This document shows positions 40,086 to 51,280 of a DNA stretch of 64,000 bases, one piece after another (position 1 is the first letter of the stretch; each line of letters opens with the position of its first letter). Where the stretch lies: contig JAVTVY010016129.1 in NCBI GenBank assembly GCA_036873755.1, positions 1 to 64,000 on the forward strand, read 5' to 3'. The DNA is from Hanleya hanleyi. Taxonomy: Eukaryota; Mollusca; Polyplacophora; Lepidopleurida; Hanleyidae. Under the pieces are notes generated by a model. The model did not search any database, was not told where the DNA came from, and was given only the letters and a program-made list of their open reading frames with translations. The position numbers and the translations under genes were made by a program.

Positions 40086-40180
40086 TCCGCTTTTTATAGT
40101 TTCGGGAAAAAATCGTAATTTTACATGCACCCACCCATGACTGGATGCCCCTTCACGAATGCTTCACTTTGATACCTCAC
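40085..40180. repeat. Element 1 TIR-derived segment, right partner
   Basis: CCATGACTGGATGCCCCTTC, then ACGAATGCTTCACTTTGATA; the inverted partner of 36469-36560 and a match to 23160-23200. Confidence 0.75.
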
Positions 40181-40305
40181 TCGACCCAATCGGGCCATGC
40201 AGCTTATTTGAAGTCTGAGGACTACTTTTTCTCCGCGGAAGCTTTTTCCCGCGACCGCATCACCGCCAGACCGCATCACCGCAGAAGAATACATACCCAG
40301 GGGCC

Positions 40306-40472
40306 CTTTGCCGGAACTATAGTGACCCGGAGTTACCTCCCCCTAGATTGGAACTCTTGTGTGTTGGAGGTAGTTTTTGGTCTCTTGAGCTGGTGGCGCC
40401 CCCTGGCGGAAAAAAGGAACCAAGAGTTGCCTCCCTGGAAAACCTGAGTTTAAATAGCCTGTCCCTACTACT
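40306..40472. repeat. Right TIR of element 2
   Basis: Reverse complement of 27424-27590, ending CCCTACTACT, followed by CATGCC (40473-40478). Confidence 0.9.
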
Positions 40473-40478
40473 CATGCC
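40473..40478. other. Target-site duplication CATGCC, right
   Basis: Exact match to 27418-27423. Confidence 0.9.
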
Positions 40479-42250
40479 TGCTTGACAAATTTAATATGGT
40501 CTATTAAAGTCCGGCACTGTTCCTGACCTAAATGAACTGATCATATCTCTCTCTTTACATTTAACGTGGATATAGCTCATAATATCAATTTCTTAAAATG
40601 ACATCGTTAACATACAAAAGCTACGAACTGATTATATTCATAGCGGGATTTTTAAAACAACGAGGCGTCTACAAACATTATACGACATAGACTACGAGGA
40701 AGCTGAGCACTCAGACAGACGATAAGATGCGAAAATGCTTATTCGTTAAGTTGATTGATAGCGTTAGTACCATGAACGACTATGAGGAAAGCAGTGAGTG
40801 TGAGGACTCGATTCCGAATAACGACCCCAGTAGAAATATTAGTAGATAAACATTGAATCGAAGACTAGATGCGGAAATGATAACCACAACAAAGGCGATG
40901 TATTCATATAAGCCGATGATACATTTCTCTCATTATCTGTAAAGCAATGCTATGAGAAGGTGAATACAGCGATTATTTTTAATCTTCGTATTGGTTTGTC
41001 TGCGTTTTATACTACTCATATAATTCCTCCTCCTCCCCCTCCCCCTCTATCCCAATACGTCAATGCTAGTTATATGAAGCGTGTTTAGACATGTCCGATC
41101 GTGTTGCGACATGTGCAGCTATCCAAATTAAATACAGAAAACAAAAACCATTAACGGGTATATACTGTCCATGTATGTGCAGAAGAACTAGATATCAGTA
41201 CACGTACGTTTAGTGCGAGACGAAGTATATATATAACACGTTCATCCCAGAGCCGTATATAGTCTGGTCACTGATAGTATCGATCGTTTCTGGTATACCT
41301 TGGGCTATGTACGTACATACACACATACATACATACAGTAAACGGTATATCAATTAATGAATTACCCGTAAGATCACAGGTAATACATCTTGTGTACAGC
41401 GTTGACATTCGCTAATAACATGATTGTAGCTTCGAGTCCCTTTTCAGCATTTCAAACTCTCTTTTCTCTATCCGATGGTGCGGGATTCAGTCTTCTAAAC
41501 CCTCATTTTTTGCGGATACGGAGACTGACAAAATCCGTCTCATTTAGATGATAACGTCCCTATGACGAAATCATGGCGAGCAAGTCATGCGCGTAGTCCG
41601 GGGTTATCCAACAGTCTAAGTTGCGGCTCTATGACCCCTCCCGTCCTAGAGATATAGAGGCTTTTTCCAAAATCCGTCTAATTCATCTTGTGACGTCACG
41701 TTATCATGGCGATCCAACGACGCGTCTCCCTCCTGAGTATCCAACGGCGTAAGATTCATCTCAGTAGCCTTTCCCGTTCAAGAGATATGGAGATTTTAAT
41801 GAATTTCAAAAATAATAACAAAATCGAAAGAAAAAAATTTGGTCAGAAACGAAATTTCTAGGCATTACGTATACAATTACATATTGTCTATTTCACGAGT
41901 ATATCTTAATGACGTTTTCGGGGGAAATAGAGGTCTTACCTTACTAAGCTTAATAGAATCATTCGTGCGAGACGAAGTATATATATAATAGGATCATACC
42001 GCCACAGCTGTCCTCGTGCTACAACACTCCATATTTAGATCGACCTAGAACTCCGCAGTGGGCTATAAGTAGGTCGACCGCAAATTGGGATCGATCGGTA
42101 GGCGCGATGGATCGCGGACGTGGTGACCCCTCGGGATATGGACGCGGTTCGGTGAACAGATAGACACCGCAACCTCTCGGGCTGAAGACGCGGTCCTATA
42201 AATAGACGATCTCGGCCCCGCGTTGACCTCGACCTACTTACGACGTCGTG
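40479..42250. other. No gene seen; one direct repeat pair
   Basis: Sparse, AT-rich DNA. GTGCGAGACGAAGTATATAT occurs at 41214 and again at 41967, bracketing 750 bp that includes two diverged copies of an AAATCCGTCT(C/A)ATT-type block. No TSD or ORF makes this a definable element. Confidence 0.5.
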
Positions 42251-42264
42251 CTGACCTACTGACC

Positions 42265-42490
42265 TAGCGTTGGACCCACCGGTTCTCGTCAGATCACCGA
42301 AGTTAAGCAAAGTTAAGCTCGGTCAATACTTGGATGGGTGACCGGGTGCTGTACTAACTGGGCTGATCGGTGTCCAGGGAAATAGGAACTGTGAGCACTC
42401 TCGTGTTCTGGCACATGTAGGCACCGTCGTGATATGACTGGAACAAGGTTGAAAACGACGTTAAACCCTACTACTCACTCCTTTGGAACA
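42265..42490 (+). mobile_element. Intact 5S-rRNA-derived SINE
   Basis: The head CCGGTTCTCGTCAGATCACC, GAAGTTAAGC and CTTGGATGGGTGACCGGGTG is 5S rRNA-like with the internal promoter. A short duplication (AAGTTAAGCAAAGTTAAGC) is present. The body AGCACTCTCGTGTTCTGGCA and tail GTTGAAAACGACGTTAAACC match the split copy at 25758-26478. It is not a functional 5S gene, because the remaining 5S sequence is missing. Confidence 0.88.
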
Positions 42491-43400
42491 CCTGTACCCC
42501 TGCCAGGACCCCCATTTCTTATCTACTATTATACCACCATGAATAATATGATATACACCTTGCTTAATACGATATAACTAACATACTGCAATCATTGCTC
42601 TTGTTTTATAAAGACATATATAATCATTGCTCTTATTTAATAAAAACATATTATAATCAAATAAGATGCAGGATTCAAACAATATTCAGCCCTGAATCTC
42701 AGACTGTGACCATCGGGCCATCTATATACGGTAAGACAGACATATGGACGGCGAAGTGTACCCAAATGCCGGTAAACGGACTATTTTGCGACCATACAAT
42801 TTCCTGATTATGTTAGGCCATTACCTCTGCAATACACAGCTGATCAACAGGTTAATCGCAATCACGATGACGCCATAATTCGTTTCATTTTCACACCTGT
42901 GTAAGTGTTCAAGACAGGGACCTCAGAAAAATATATTCAAACCTAAAATTACACTATTTGGATAATAGAAATTTCAAATTGATTTTTTCAGTAGAAAGAA
43001 GGTCTAACGTGAAATATTCCTAAACAAAATCCTAAAACGGGTTTGGGTATCTATATGATCAATATACTTGGATTAATGCGGAGGAGACAAGACAGCTGCA
43101 CATTCACATTTCAGTGTGCAGGTAAGAACTACATATTAGCACCAATATAACCGTGTATGGCAGATATCAGATTTTAGCAGCCCGATGGCGATTATCAGAA
43201 TTCTTGGTAGCTATTGAACAGTTACTCATGCAACTAGTTACTATATAGTATCTCGGGAATTACAGAAGCTGACGTATTAAATTATCAACTGAACCGTTGA
43301 CGACCGACGTGCCCATTTGGCCTTTCATCGGTTAATTAAATTCCTCTCATTGAGTATTGGTGTTAATTGATATTCTCTCATAAAGGTATGATTGCCTCGA
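42491..43400. promoter_or_regulatory. Receptor gene 5' flank
   Basis: No ORF. From about 43125 onward the sequence is shared with 5235-5500, so it was part of the duplicated receptor segment. The duplication makes it a candidate promoter or 5'-UTR region, but no core promoter motif is clear to me. Confidence 0.45.
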
Positions 43401-43479
43401 CGCAATTTCACTGCTAGAGAATCCAAAGACAGAAGGTCAGTGAAATCAGCACTGAAATCACGTAAAAATCCTCAAAGAG

Positions 43480-44429
43480 ATGGAAGAAAATGTTACTTAC
43501 GCCCATCCAAACTGGACTGTTCCTGCCTCAAATCAATCCCTGCCTTTGATCGAGAGCGACAGGAATGTTGTCGGGGCCATATTAACGCTCTGTCTAATCA
43601 TACAAGGTACTGTGGGAAGTTTACTTGTCGTCCAAGCTATTCTCAGTCGGCCCGAACTCAAACAAGAAAAGAATATGTTTGTAGCCTTCCTCACTATTCC
43701 CGATGTCCTTATGTTGAATGTTTTATATTCCGGTAACGTGTGCGCCTATTGGACCGGCAGATGGCAATGCGGGATCGTGGTGTGTTACCTTTGGCCCATA
43801 TTCGCCGCTCTATTCGTGGCAAGTTCCATGATATTACAGACAAGTATTGCCTTACAGAAATATGTCGTCTTCTACCATAAGAAGAAGGTATTCTATAGCA
43901 GAAGGTCTGTATGTTTGGCTGTGGTGGCGTCCTGGCTTATTCCCATACTTGCTTTCACGCCAGAAACTAAGACGGCCATTGAGCTTGCGCTTTCTAATGA
44001 TATCACTAGCGCCTTCACTGACGGCCGAATCATATCGTTTGAGTGTATTTACTATAACCTTATAAGCGACAATGTAAAGTGGATTGTAGCCATAGCTTTT
44101 GTGTTTGTACCTTGCTCTATCACGGTTTTCTGCTATGGCCGCATTGTTTGGAAGATCCGACATGTCCGAAATTCCAACCCAGGCGGACAACAAGAACTTC
44201 CAAGAAGTGAGTTCCTAAGAAGAGGTATGCAATCGGATTTCATGCTCGCCCGGATGCTTGCAACATCTTGGTTGGTTATGCTATTGGGGTACTGCCCTTT
44301 TACATTGCTACAAGTGTTCGACTCCGATAAGACAGCGCCTAGGATCTACTACACAATATTTGCAAGTCTCCACTGCTTCGCCACGGGAGCCAATGCTTGG
44401 GTGTACGGAATGATGCATAAAGATTTCAG
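43480..44429 (+). CDS. Rhodopsin-class GPCR, exon 1 (seven transmembrane segments)
   Basis: The exon encodes 316 full residues. Three N-glycosylation sequons (NVT 4, NWT 11, NQS 18) precede TM1 (about 32-55). TM2 has the conserved aspartate D75. C97 and C189 are placed for the usual extracellular disulfide. The DRY position reads QKY (126-128), TM6 has YCP instead of WxP (271-273), and TM7 has NAWVY for NPxxY (305-309). So it is a divergent class A receptor; the ligand is unknown. At 44430 the donor CAG/GTAGGT follows KDF. Reading through would give an immediate stop, whereas splicing to 63864 restores the helix-8 sequence in phase. Acts in the plasma membrane with G proteins, by family. Confidence 0.9.
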
Positions 44430-44589
44430 GTAGGTTTATTTATAGTCGTTGTCATTGTGGGGTATGTCAGTCAGAGAGGAACACTGTTGTCAGCGTCAAA
44501 TGAAGTATAACAGTTCGACACGTGCGGATGTCATTCTCCCATTGTAATAGTTTGTAACCTCTTATTGACGGTGTAACACCTGACAGTAG

Positions 44590-46610
44590 GAGGTATCTGA
44601 TGCCATGAGAATGGTGAATATAAGTCCTGCCGCAGTCTGCGATACTGATGCCATAAGAATGGCGGATGTAAGCCATGTCGCGGTCTGCAATGCTGATGCC
44701 AAAAGAATGGCGGATGTAAGCCATGTCGCGGTCTGCAATACTGATGCCATGAGAATGGCGGATGTAAGCCATACTGTGGTCTGCGATACTGATGCCATAC
44801 GAATGGCGGATGTGAGCCATGCCGCGGTCTGCAATACTGATGCCATGAGAATGGCGAATGTAAGCCATGCCGCAGTCTGCGATACTGATGCCAAAAGAAT
44901 GGCGGATGTAAGCCATGTCGCGGTCTGCAATGCTGATGCCATGAGAATGGCGGATGTAAGCCATACTGTGGTCTGCGATACTGATGCCATACGAATGGCG
45001 GATGTGAGCCATGCCGCGGTCTGCAATACTGATGCCATGAGAATGGCGAATGTAAGCCATGTCTCGGTCTGCAATAATTACATGACGGATGTAAGCCACG
45101 CCGCGGTCTGCAATACTGATACCACGAGAATGTCGGATGTAAGCCATACTGTGGTCTGCGGTACTGATGCCATAAGAATGGCGGATGTAAGCCATGCCGC
45201 GGTCTGCAATACTGATGCCATGAGAATGGCGAATGTAAGCCATGTCGCGGTCTGCAATGCTGATGCCATAAGAATGGCGGATGTAAGCCATACGGTCTGC
45301 AATAATTACATGACGGATGTAAGCCACGCGGCGGTCTGCAATACTGATGCCACGAGAATGGCGGATGTAAGCCATGTCGCGGTCTGCAATGCTGATGCCA
45401 TAAGAATGACGGATATAAGCCATACTGTGGTCTGTAATACTGATGCCATAAGAATGGCGGATGTAAGCCATGCCGCGGTCTGCAATACTGATACAATGAG
45501 AATGGCGAATGTAAGCCATGTCTAGGTCTGCAATAATTACATGACGGATGTAAGCCATGCTGTGGTCTGCAATACTGATACCACGAGAATGGCGGATGTA
45601 AGCCATGGCGCAGTCTGCAAAACTGATGCCACGAGAATGTCGGATGTAAGCCATGCTGTGGTCTGCAATACTGATGCCACGAGAATGTCGGATGTAAGCC
45701 ATGCGGCGGTCAGCAATATTGATGCCATGAGAATGCCGGATGTAAGCCATGTCGCGGTCTGCAATAATAATGCCATGAGAATATCGGATGTAAGCCATGT
45801 CGCGGCTTGCAATGCTGATGCCATGAGAATTGCGGATGTAAGACATATCGCGGTCTGCAACACTGATGCTATGAGAATTGCGAATGTAAGCCATGTCGCG
45901 GTCTCCAATACTGATGCCTTGAGAATAGAGGATGTAAGCCATGCCGCGGTCTCCAATACTGATGCCTTGAGAATCGAGGATGTAAGCCATGCCGCGGTCT
46001 CCAATACTGATGCCTTGAGAATAGAGGATGTAAGCGAAGCCGCGGTCTGCAACACTATGTCATGAGAATGGCGGATGTAAGCAAGGCGGCAGTCTGCAAT
46101 AATGATGCCATGAGAATAGCAGAAGTAAGCCATGCCGCGGTCTGCAATACTGATGCCATGATAATATCGGATGTAAGCCATGCCGCGGTCTGCAATACTG
46201 ATGCCATGAGAATAGCGGGTGTAAGACATATCGCGGTCTGCAATACTGATGCCATGAGAATGGCGGATGTAAGCCATGCCGCGGTCTGCAAAACTGATGC
46301 CATGAGAATATCGGATGTAAGCCGTGCCGCGGTCTGCAATACTGATGCCATGAGAATAGCGGATGTAAGACATATTGCGGTTTGCAATACTGATGCCACG
46401 AGAATGGCGGATGTAAGCCATGTCGCGGTCTGCAATGCTTATGCCATGAGAATTGCGGATGTGAGCCATGTCGCGGTCTGCAATGCTTATGCCATGAGAA
46501 TTGCGGATGTAAGACATATCGCGGTCTGCAACACTGATGCCACGAGAATTGCGAATGTAAGCCTTCAAAGCCTTCAAGGTCTTCAAAGGTAGATGTAAGC
46601 CATACATTCC
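44590..46610. repeat. 48-bp minisatellite, about 41 units, open in several frames
   Basis: Unit: GCGGTCTGCAATACTGATGC, then CATGAGAATGGCGGATGTAA, then GCCATGCC or a variant. Because 48 is a multiple of three, long frames arise on both strands: minus 44467-45990 (16-residue repeat MAYIRHSHGISIADRD) and plus 44605-45525 (MADVSHAAVCNTDAMR). The few length changes seen (9 bp near 45075 and 45305, 3 bp near 45290) keep the frame. It lies in the receptor intron. I treat it as a satellite, with coding not excluded. Confidence 0.75.
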
Positions 46611-47460
46611 AAATAACTGTAGGGGGTCTTTGGAATCGCCACACCGAGTCTAAACGGTGGCAAGTAAAGTAACGTCATCCATCTGGTACGCAAATCTTCC
46701 TCGAATCCTCATGTATGGTCTATATGATAACTAGCGTGCATTTAGGAGTTGGAGTTGGATTTCATGGATAAAAGCTTTTTTATTTGCTACAGAGCGGCGT
46801 TTATGGATCTTCTCGATTATAGAGCTTTACACAGTTTATGGCCAAAGAAAAAAATATGCGGAGTGGATTTTCTGCGAAGTATATATAATTTTAAAGAATG
46901 TCGTTTTCAGTTGAATTCATAAGAATTGAATGTCTTGGTTCAGGAAGATGGAGAAACGGTACGATACTGTAAAACGTATACACGCTTATGGCTGTCCAAC
47001 CAAGTGTATATGTGCATCTCGATTCTGGCGTCAGAATTCTGGATACGGTACATTATTTGATATAAACACGAGTATACCTGTCACATATAACATTCTATAT
47101 CACAATTCCCATGATGATCAAACAGGTTAAGCTGTTAATACCGGGGTTAGTATAGGACTATTGGGATATTATCAGTGTAGGCTGCTAATCAGATACATTG
47201 TACGTAGCACAGGTAGCAATCAATGGCGTTGTTATCATTGATCCATCAGTAATGAAGGCAATCAAACAAGTCGTCTGTGTGGAATTTTATAGATCTGTAT
47301 ATGACATGAAATACAGCTCAATGAAGGATAAAGCCGTTTGTGAGAAATGTGCGTGTGCATGCTTCTATGTGACCTTCGTATGTGGACATCTTCTTTGTTC
47401 AGCTTGGTTAGTAACGGTTGAATAGCGCAAGTAGGTCGGTCAAGAACACGAAATGTAAAT
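46611..47460. other. No gene seen
   Basis: Intronic DNA without recognisable elements. Confidence 0.5.
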
Positions 47461-48040
47461 TTTGATGGCATTGTTTGTTACAAATGGGTACCCATGCTAA
47501 ATTAGTTCTTTGTGTGTTAGGGTTCAAGGTGGGAGGTGATACCACACGGATTTTGGACATTAAAGGTCATTTCGGGGTCATTTTTTGGGTTAAATAAGGT
47601 CAAAATTGGTAAAAGCCGTTCCTAACTTAATTTCCATTGTGATGTTGGTTACCAATGGCTATCCACGCTAAATTGGTTTTATGTACTGTACGGCTTTAAC
47701 ACAGGTATGGCTAGCTCGTTAATTATTGAAACTGAGGTCATTTTAGGTCATTTACGGGTCACATGAGGTCAAAAATGAGGGAAAAGTCTGTTTTGTTTCA
47801 TATATTTTGTGCTGTTTGTTATTTTCTTTTGCATGCAGTATGGTTCAAGGTAGGGTGGATACTAAGACAACTTTGGCCATTTGAGGTCATTATCAGGTCA
47901 TTTCGAGGTCAAGTAACATCCAAAGACGGCCAAAAGATGGGCCTTCTTAATTTAATACATTTTTGTGTGAAATTCCTTGTAAAACAAATGGGTATCAGAT
48001 CTGAAGTAGTACTGCGAGTGAATTTTAAGATATTAGTTTA
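47460..48040 (-). repeat. Satellite B units, inverted relative to 50590
   Basis: About three diverged 170-bp units with GTTTGTTACAAATGGGTA(C)CC, GGTCATTT(C/T)GGGTCA and (A)AGGTCAAAA. The complementary orientation is seen at 50590-51020 and a single piece at 60230-60430. Confidence 0.65.
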
Positions 48041-48279
48041 GGGTAATTCAGTATTTTTTTGTTTCTGAATTTTGGCAACATTCTTTTTCTCATAGACTGG
48101 ACCTTCCCGGTCAAGGTAATTGTTGGTCCGAAATTTTCTTTCTAGAGTTTGAAGTAGTTAGTTCTTTCTGGCCTGGGTGATAGAGGGTTCGGAAATATAG
48201 TGGTCTTTTGAACATTCGCGGTATCACCAATGATTAAAAATCGAGAGCAAAGACTTTCCGTAGTTTTGGAATATTATAT

Positions 48280-50280
48280 TTGGCTAACTTTGAGCCTATT
48301 TCTGTAATTCTAGTGATTGACCATCATGCGTTAATTCAAAATGGCGCTCATGTGGGTTCATCCATCTGTCCTTTTTCAGATTATTCATAAAATAGGCATT
48401 ATTCTTATCCTACTGTGCGAATTAGTTGCCACAAAGGAATCTCCCATCAAATCCTAGCATCTTTCACCTATTTTGAATCTATTTGCTTAATTCTCAGCTT
48501 AAAATATGAAGTTTTAAATCAAAATGGCGGGCAGGTGGGGTAATCTGAAAATCGCATTTTTCATATGTATTTCAAGGCATTATTCTTACCTCTATGCGTA
48601 GCCTAACATTCTATTCCCATTTTGCATCTATTCACATATGCGAAAACTCAAGATTTGATGGTCAAATTCAAAATGGCGGCCATATGGGGTCATCAGAAAA
48701 TTACCCTTTTCGCCGTTGCCCGTATAGTTCAAGGCATTATTCTTAGCTCATTATGCAAATTTGTCAAAAATGAGGGATCTCTATGCATAGCTCAACAGTC
48801 TATTCCCATTTTGAATCTATTTACATTACCCAAAGATCAAGATTTGATGGTCAAATTCAAAATGGCGGTCATATGAGGTCATCTGAAAATCACACTTTTT
48901 CCTGTTGCTCTTGTAGTTCAAGGCATTATTCTTACCTCACTGGGCAATTTTTCAAAACCGAGGGATCTCTATGCATAGCCTAACATCTTATGCCCATTTG
49001 GAATCTATTTTCATATGCTAAATCAAGATTTAATGGTCGAATTCAAAATAGCGGCCATATGGGGTCAAATGAAAATCACAGTTTTGGTTGTTGCTCGTGT
49101 AGTTCAAGTCATTATTCTTAGCTCATTATACAATTCAAGGCATTATTCTTAGCTCATTATGCAAATTTAGCAAAACCAAGAGATCTATTAGCATAGCCCA
49201 ACATCCTATACCCATTTTGAATCTATATACATATCCCACAGATCAAGATTTGATGGTCAAATTCAAAATGGCGTCCATATGGGGTCATCTAAAAATCGCA
49301 CTTTTCTCTGTTGTTCATGTAGTTCAAGGCATTATTTTTGTCTCACTGAGCAAATCTATCAGAACTGAGGGATCTCTATGCATAGCCTAACATCCGATGT
49401 CCATTTTGCTTCTGTTTACATATCTCTAAGATCAAGATTTGATGGTCAAATTCCAAATGGCGGCCCTATGGGGCCATCCGAATATCATACTTTTGACCGT
49501 TGCTCGCATAGTTTATGACATTATTCTTATCTCATTATGTAAATTTATCAAAACTGTGGGATCTTCAATCATAGCCCAACAAACTTTGCTCTTTTTAAAT
49601 CCACTAACGTATCACTAAGATCAAGATTTGATTGTCAAATTCAAAATGGTGGCCATATGAGGTCATAAGAAAAGCATATTTTTTCATGTTGCCCGTTTAC
49701 TTCAAGGCATTATTATTCGCTCATTGTGCAAATTGATGAAAACAGAGGGATCTCTTAGCATAGCCTAACAACACGCCCATTTTGAATCTATTTGCATATC
49801 CCCTAGATCAAAATACGATGTTCGAATTCAATATGGCAGCTGTGTGGGGTTATCTGAATCTCCTGATTTTCCATGTTGCTCGTGTATATCAAGGCACTAT
49901 TCTTAGTTGATTGAGCAAATTTATCAAAACCGAAGGGTCTCACATCATAGCCAGATACCATTTGCCCATTTTGAATCTATTTGCTTAGTCGTCAGATTAA
50001 AAATGATAGTTAAATTCAAAATGGCGACCATAAGGAGTCATCCGGAAATTCTTCTTTTTTTCATGTTCATTCATTTTTCATTTTTATTCTAGGTACATCC
50101 TTGTTTAAACTGAGCAGAATATCGCCATAGCTTATTAAATTATGCCCATTTTTATTCTGTTAGCATGATCTTCAACTGAGAATACAATTATTAAGTTCAA
50201 AATGGTGACCATGTGGGTTCATCCGACACTCATATTCTCATTTTGCTCTTATAATTCAAAGCTCTGTGACGATCCATTGT
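48280..50280 (+). repeat. Satellite C, about 11 units with a YY1-like motif
   Basis: Units of about 180-210 bp contain AAGATCAAGATTTGATGGTC, AAATTCAAAATGGCGGCCAT, GTTCAAGGCATTATTCTTA and GGGATCTCTATGCATAGC. The motif AAAATGGCGGCCAT or a close variant is at about 48341, 48521, 48671, 48857, 49047, 49264, 49454, 49644, 49828, 50018 and 50198. Its core matches the known YY1/Pho site (AANATGGCGGC). Noncoding. Confidence 0.8.
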
Positions 50281-50339
50281 GATCAGTGTCTGTAGAGCCT
50301 AATTTTCAAAATTCGAAATTTATTTTTTTTGTAGTTTTG

Positions 50340-50450
50340 GTTAGGTTTTTCAGGGTTAAGGTTTTGCAAACGTATGTTTGTTTGTGTCACCGTCGCCGTG
50401 TGACCAATAAGGTTAGGTGTGACGTTAAACTTCAAACAACCAACCAAATT
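50340..50450 (+). mobile_element. SINE 3' end
   Basis: GTGTGACGTTAAACTTCAAA followed by CAACCAACC, a SINE/LINE-tail type ending related to, but different from, the other SINE tails in the window. Confidence 0.4.
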
Positions 50451-50589
50451 ATAATTCAAAGTATTTTGATTACATGCAGCAAGAAGTAGCAATTTCTCAA
50501 TTTCGATCCAACTATTTACGGGCCTAGTTTGACCCTATTCGTACAATCATCAGTAGAAAAATAATCATCGACAGACAATATAATACATA

Positions 50590-51030
50590 CAACTAATTCC
50601 GCCTGTCTACCCATTAGTATTGTGGATATTAATTTATAACCGATTTGTACCCATTTTTGACCTCATTTACCAAAAAGTTACCCTAAAATGATCTTAATTT
50701 GAATATTTAATTATCTATGACTGATTTAAACCTTACACTACATACTACTAATTCAGTTTGGATTCTCATTCGTAAAAATTAGTACTGTGAATATTAATTT
50801 ATAACCGATTTTCACCATTTTTTGACCTCATTTGACCTAAAAGTGACCCTAAAATGAACTTAATTCTAATAATTAACGTGTTATCGATGACTACATCCAA
50901 CCTTGCACAACATTCAACTGATTCAACTTGAACACCCAATCGTAACAATTAGTACTGTGCATATAACCGATTTTCACAAATTTTTGACCTCATTTGACCC
51001 AAAAGTAACTTTAATTCTTATAATAAACAT
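50590..51030 (+). repeat. Satellite B units
   Basis: About three units of 155-165 bp: TTAATTTATAACCGATTT, TTTTTGACCTCATTTGACC and AGTGACCCTAAAATGA. Opposite orientation to 47460-48040. Confidence 0.7.
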
Positions 51031-51280
51031 GTTATGTATGACTACCTTACACTCTACACTACTTACAACTAATACAATACAATACATGCTTGATACTTTT
51101 ATTTCACCCAGACCAGAATCTCTGATATAAGGGGGGAATGTACATACAATCAATGGTGAACAGAGTTTCAAGTTGTACACAGATGCTTTTCTAGAGTAAA
51201 CAATATAATAAAGTTTTCCCAGACAGACAAATAGTGTCGATTCATCAAGCTGATAATCAGTGAATATTACACATTACTTA

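Larger units (their letters stand above)
27424..40472. mobile_element. Non-autonomous Polinton-type element 2
   Basis: A 13,049-bp element with 5'-AGTAGTAGGG...CCCTACTACT-3' ends, TIRs of about 167 bp and a perfect 6-bp target duplication. The outer 95 bp match element 1 (CCAGGGAGGTAACTCTTGG, CCAGGGGGCGC). No integrase, ATPase, capsid, protease or polymerase gene is present. The interior is built of a 2-kb foldback, several tandem arrays, opposed 157-bp arrays, a 77-codon ORF with a stem-loop, and a piece of element 1-like TIR. It would need proteins from an autonomous relative. Confidence 0.9.

Noticed and set aside
41214..41990. Solo-LTR or small element bounded by the direct repeat GTGCGAGACGAAGTATATAT
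   Set aside because: The repeats are only about 23 bp, without inverted ends, target duplication or LTR-type TG...CA termini.
42265..42370. 5S rRNA gene
   Set aside because: Only part of 5S is present and it continues into a SINE body with a SINE tail; the same composite occurs at 25758-26478.
44467..45990. 507-codon repetitive protein on the minus strand
   Set aside because: A 48-bp tandem unit leaves several frames open on both strands; it lies in the receptor intron and has no independent support.
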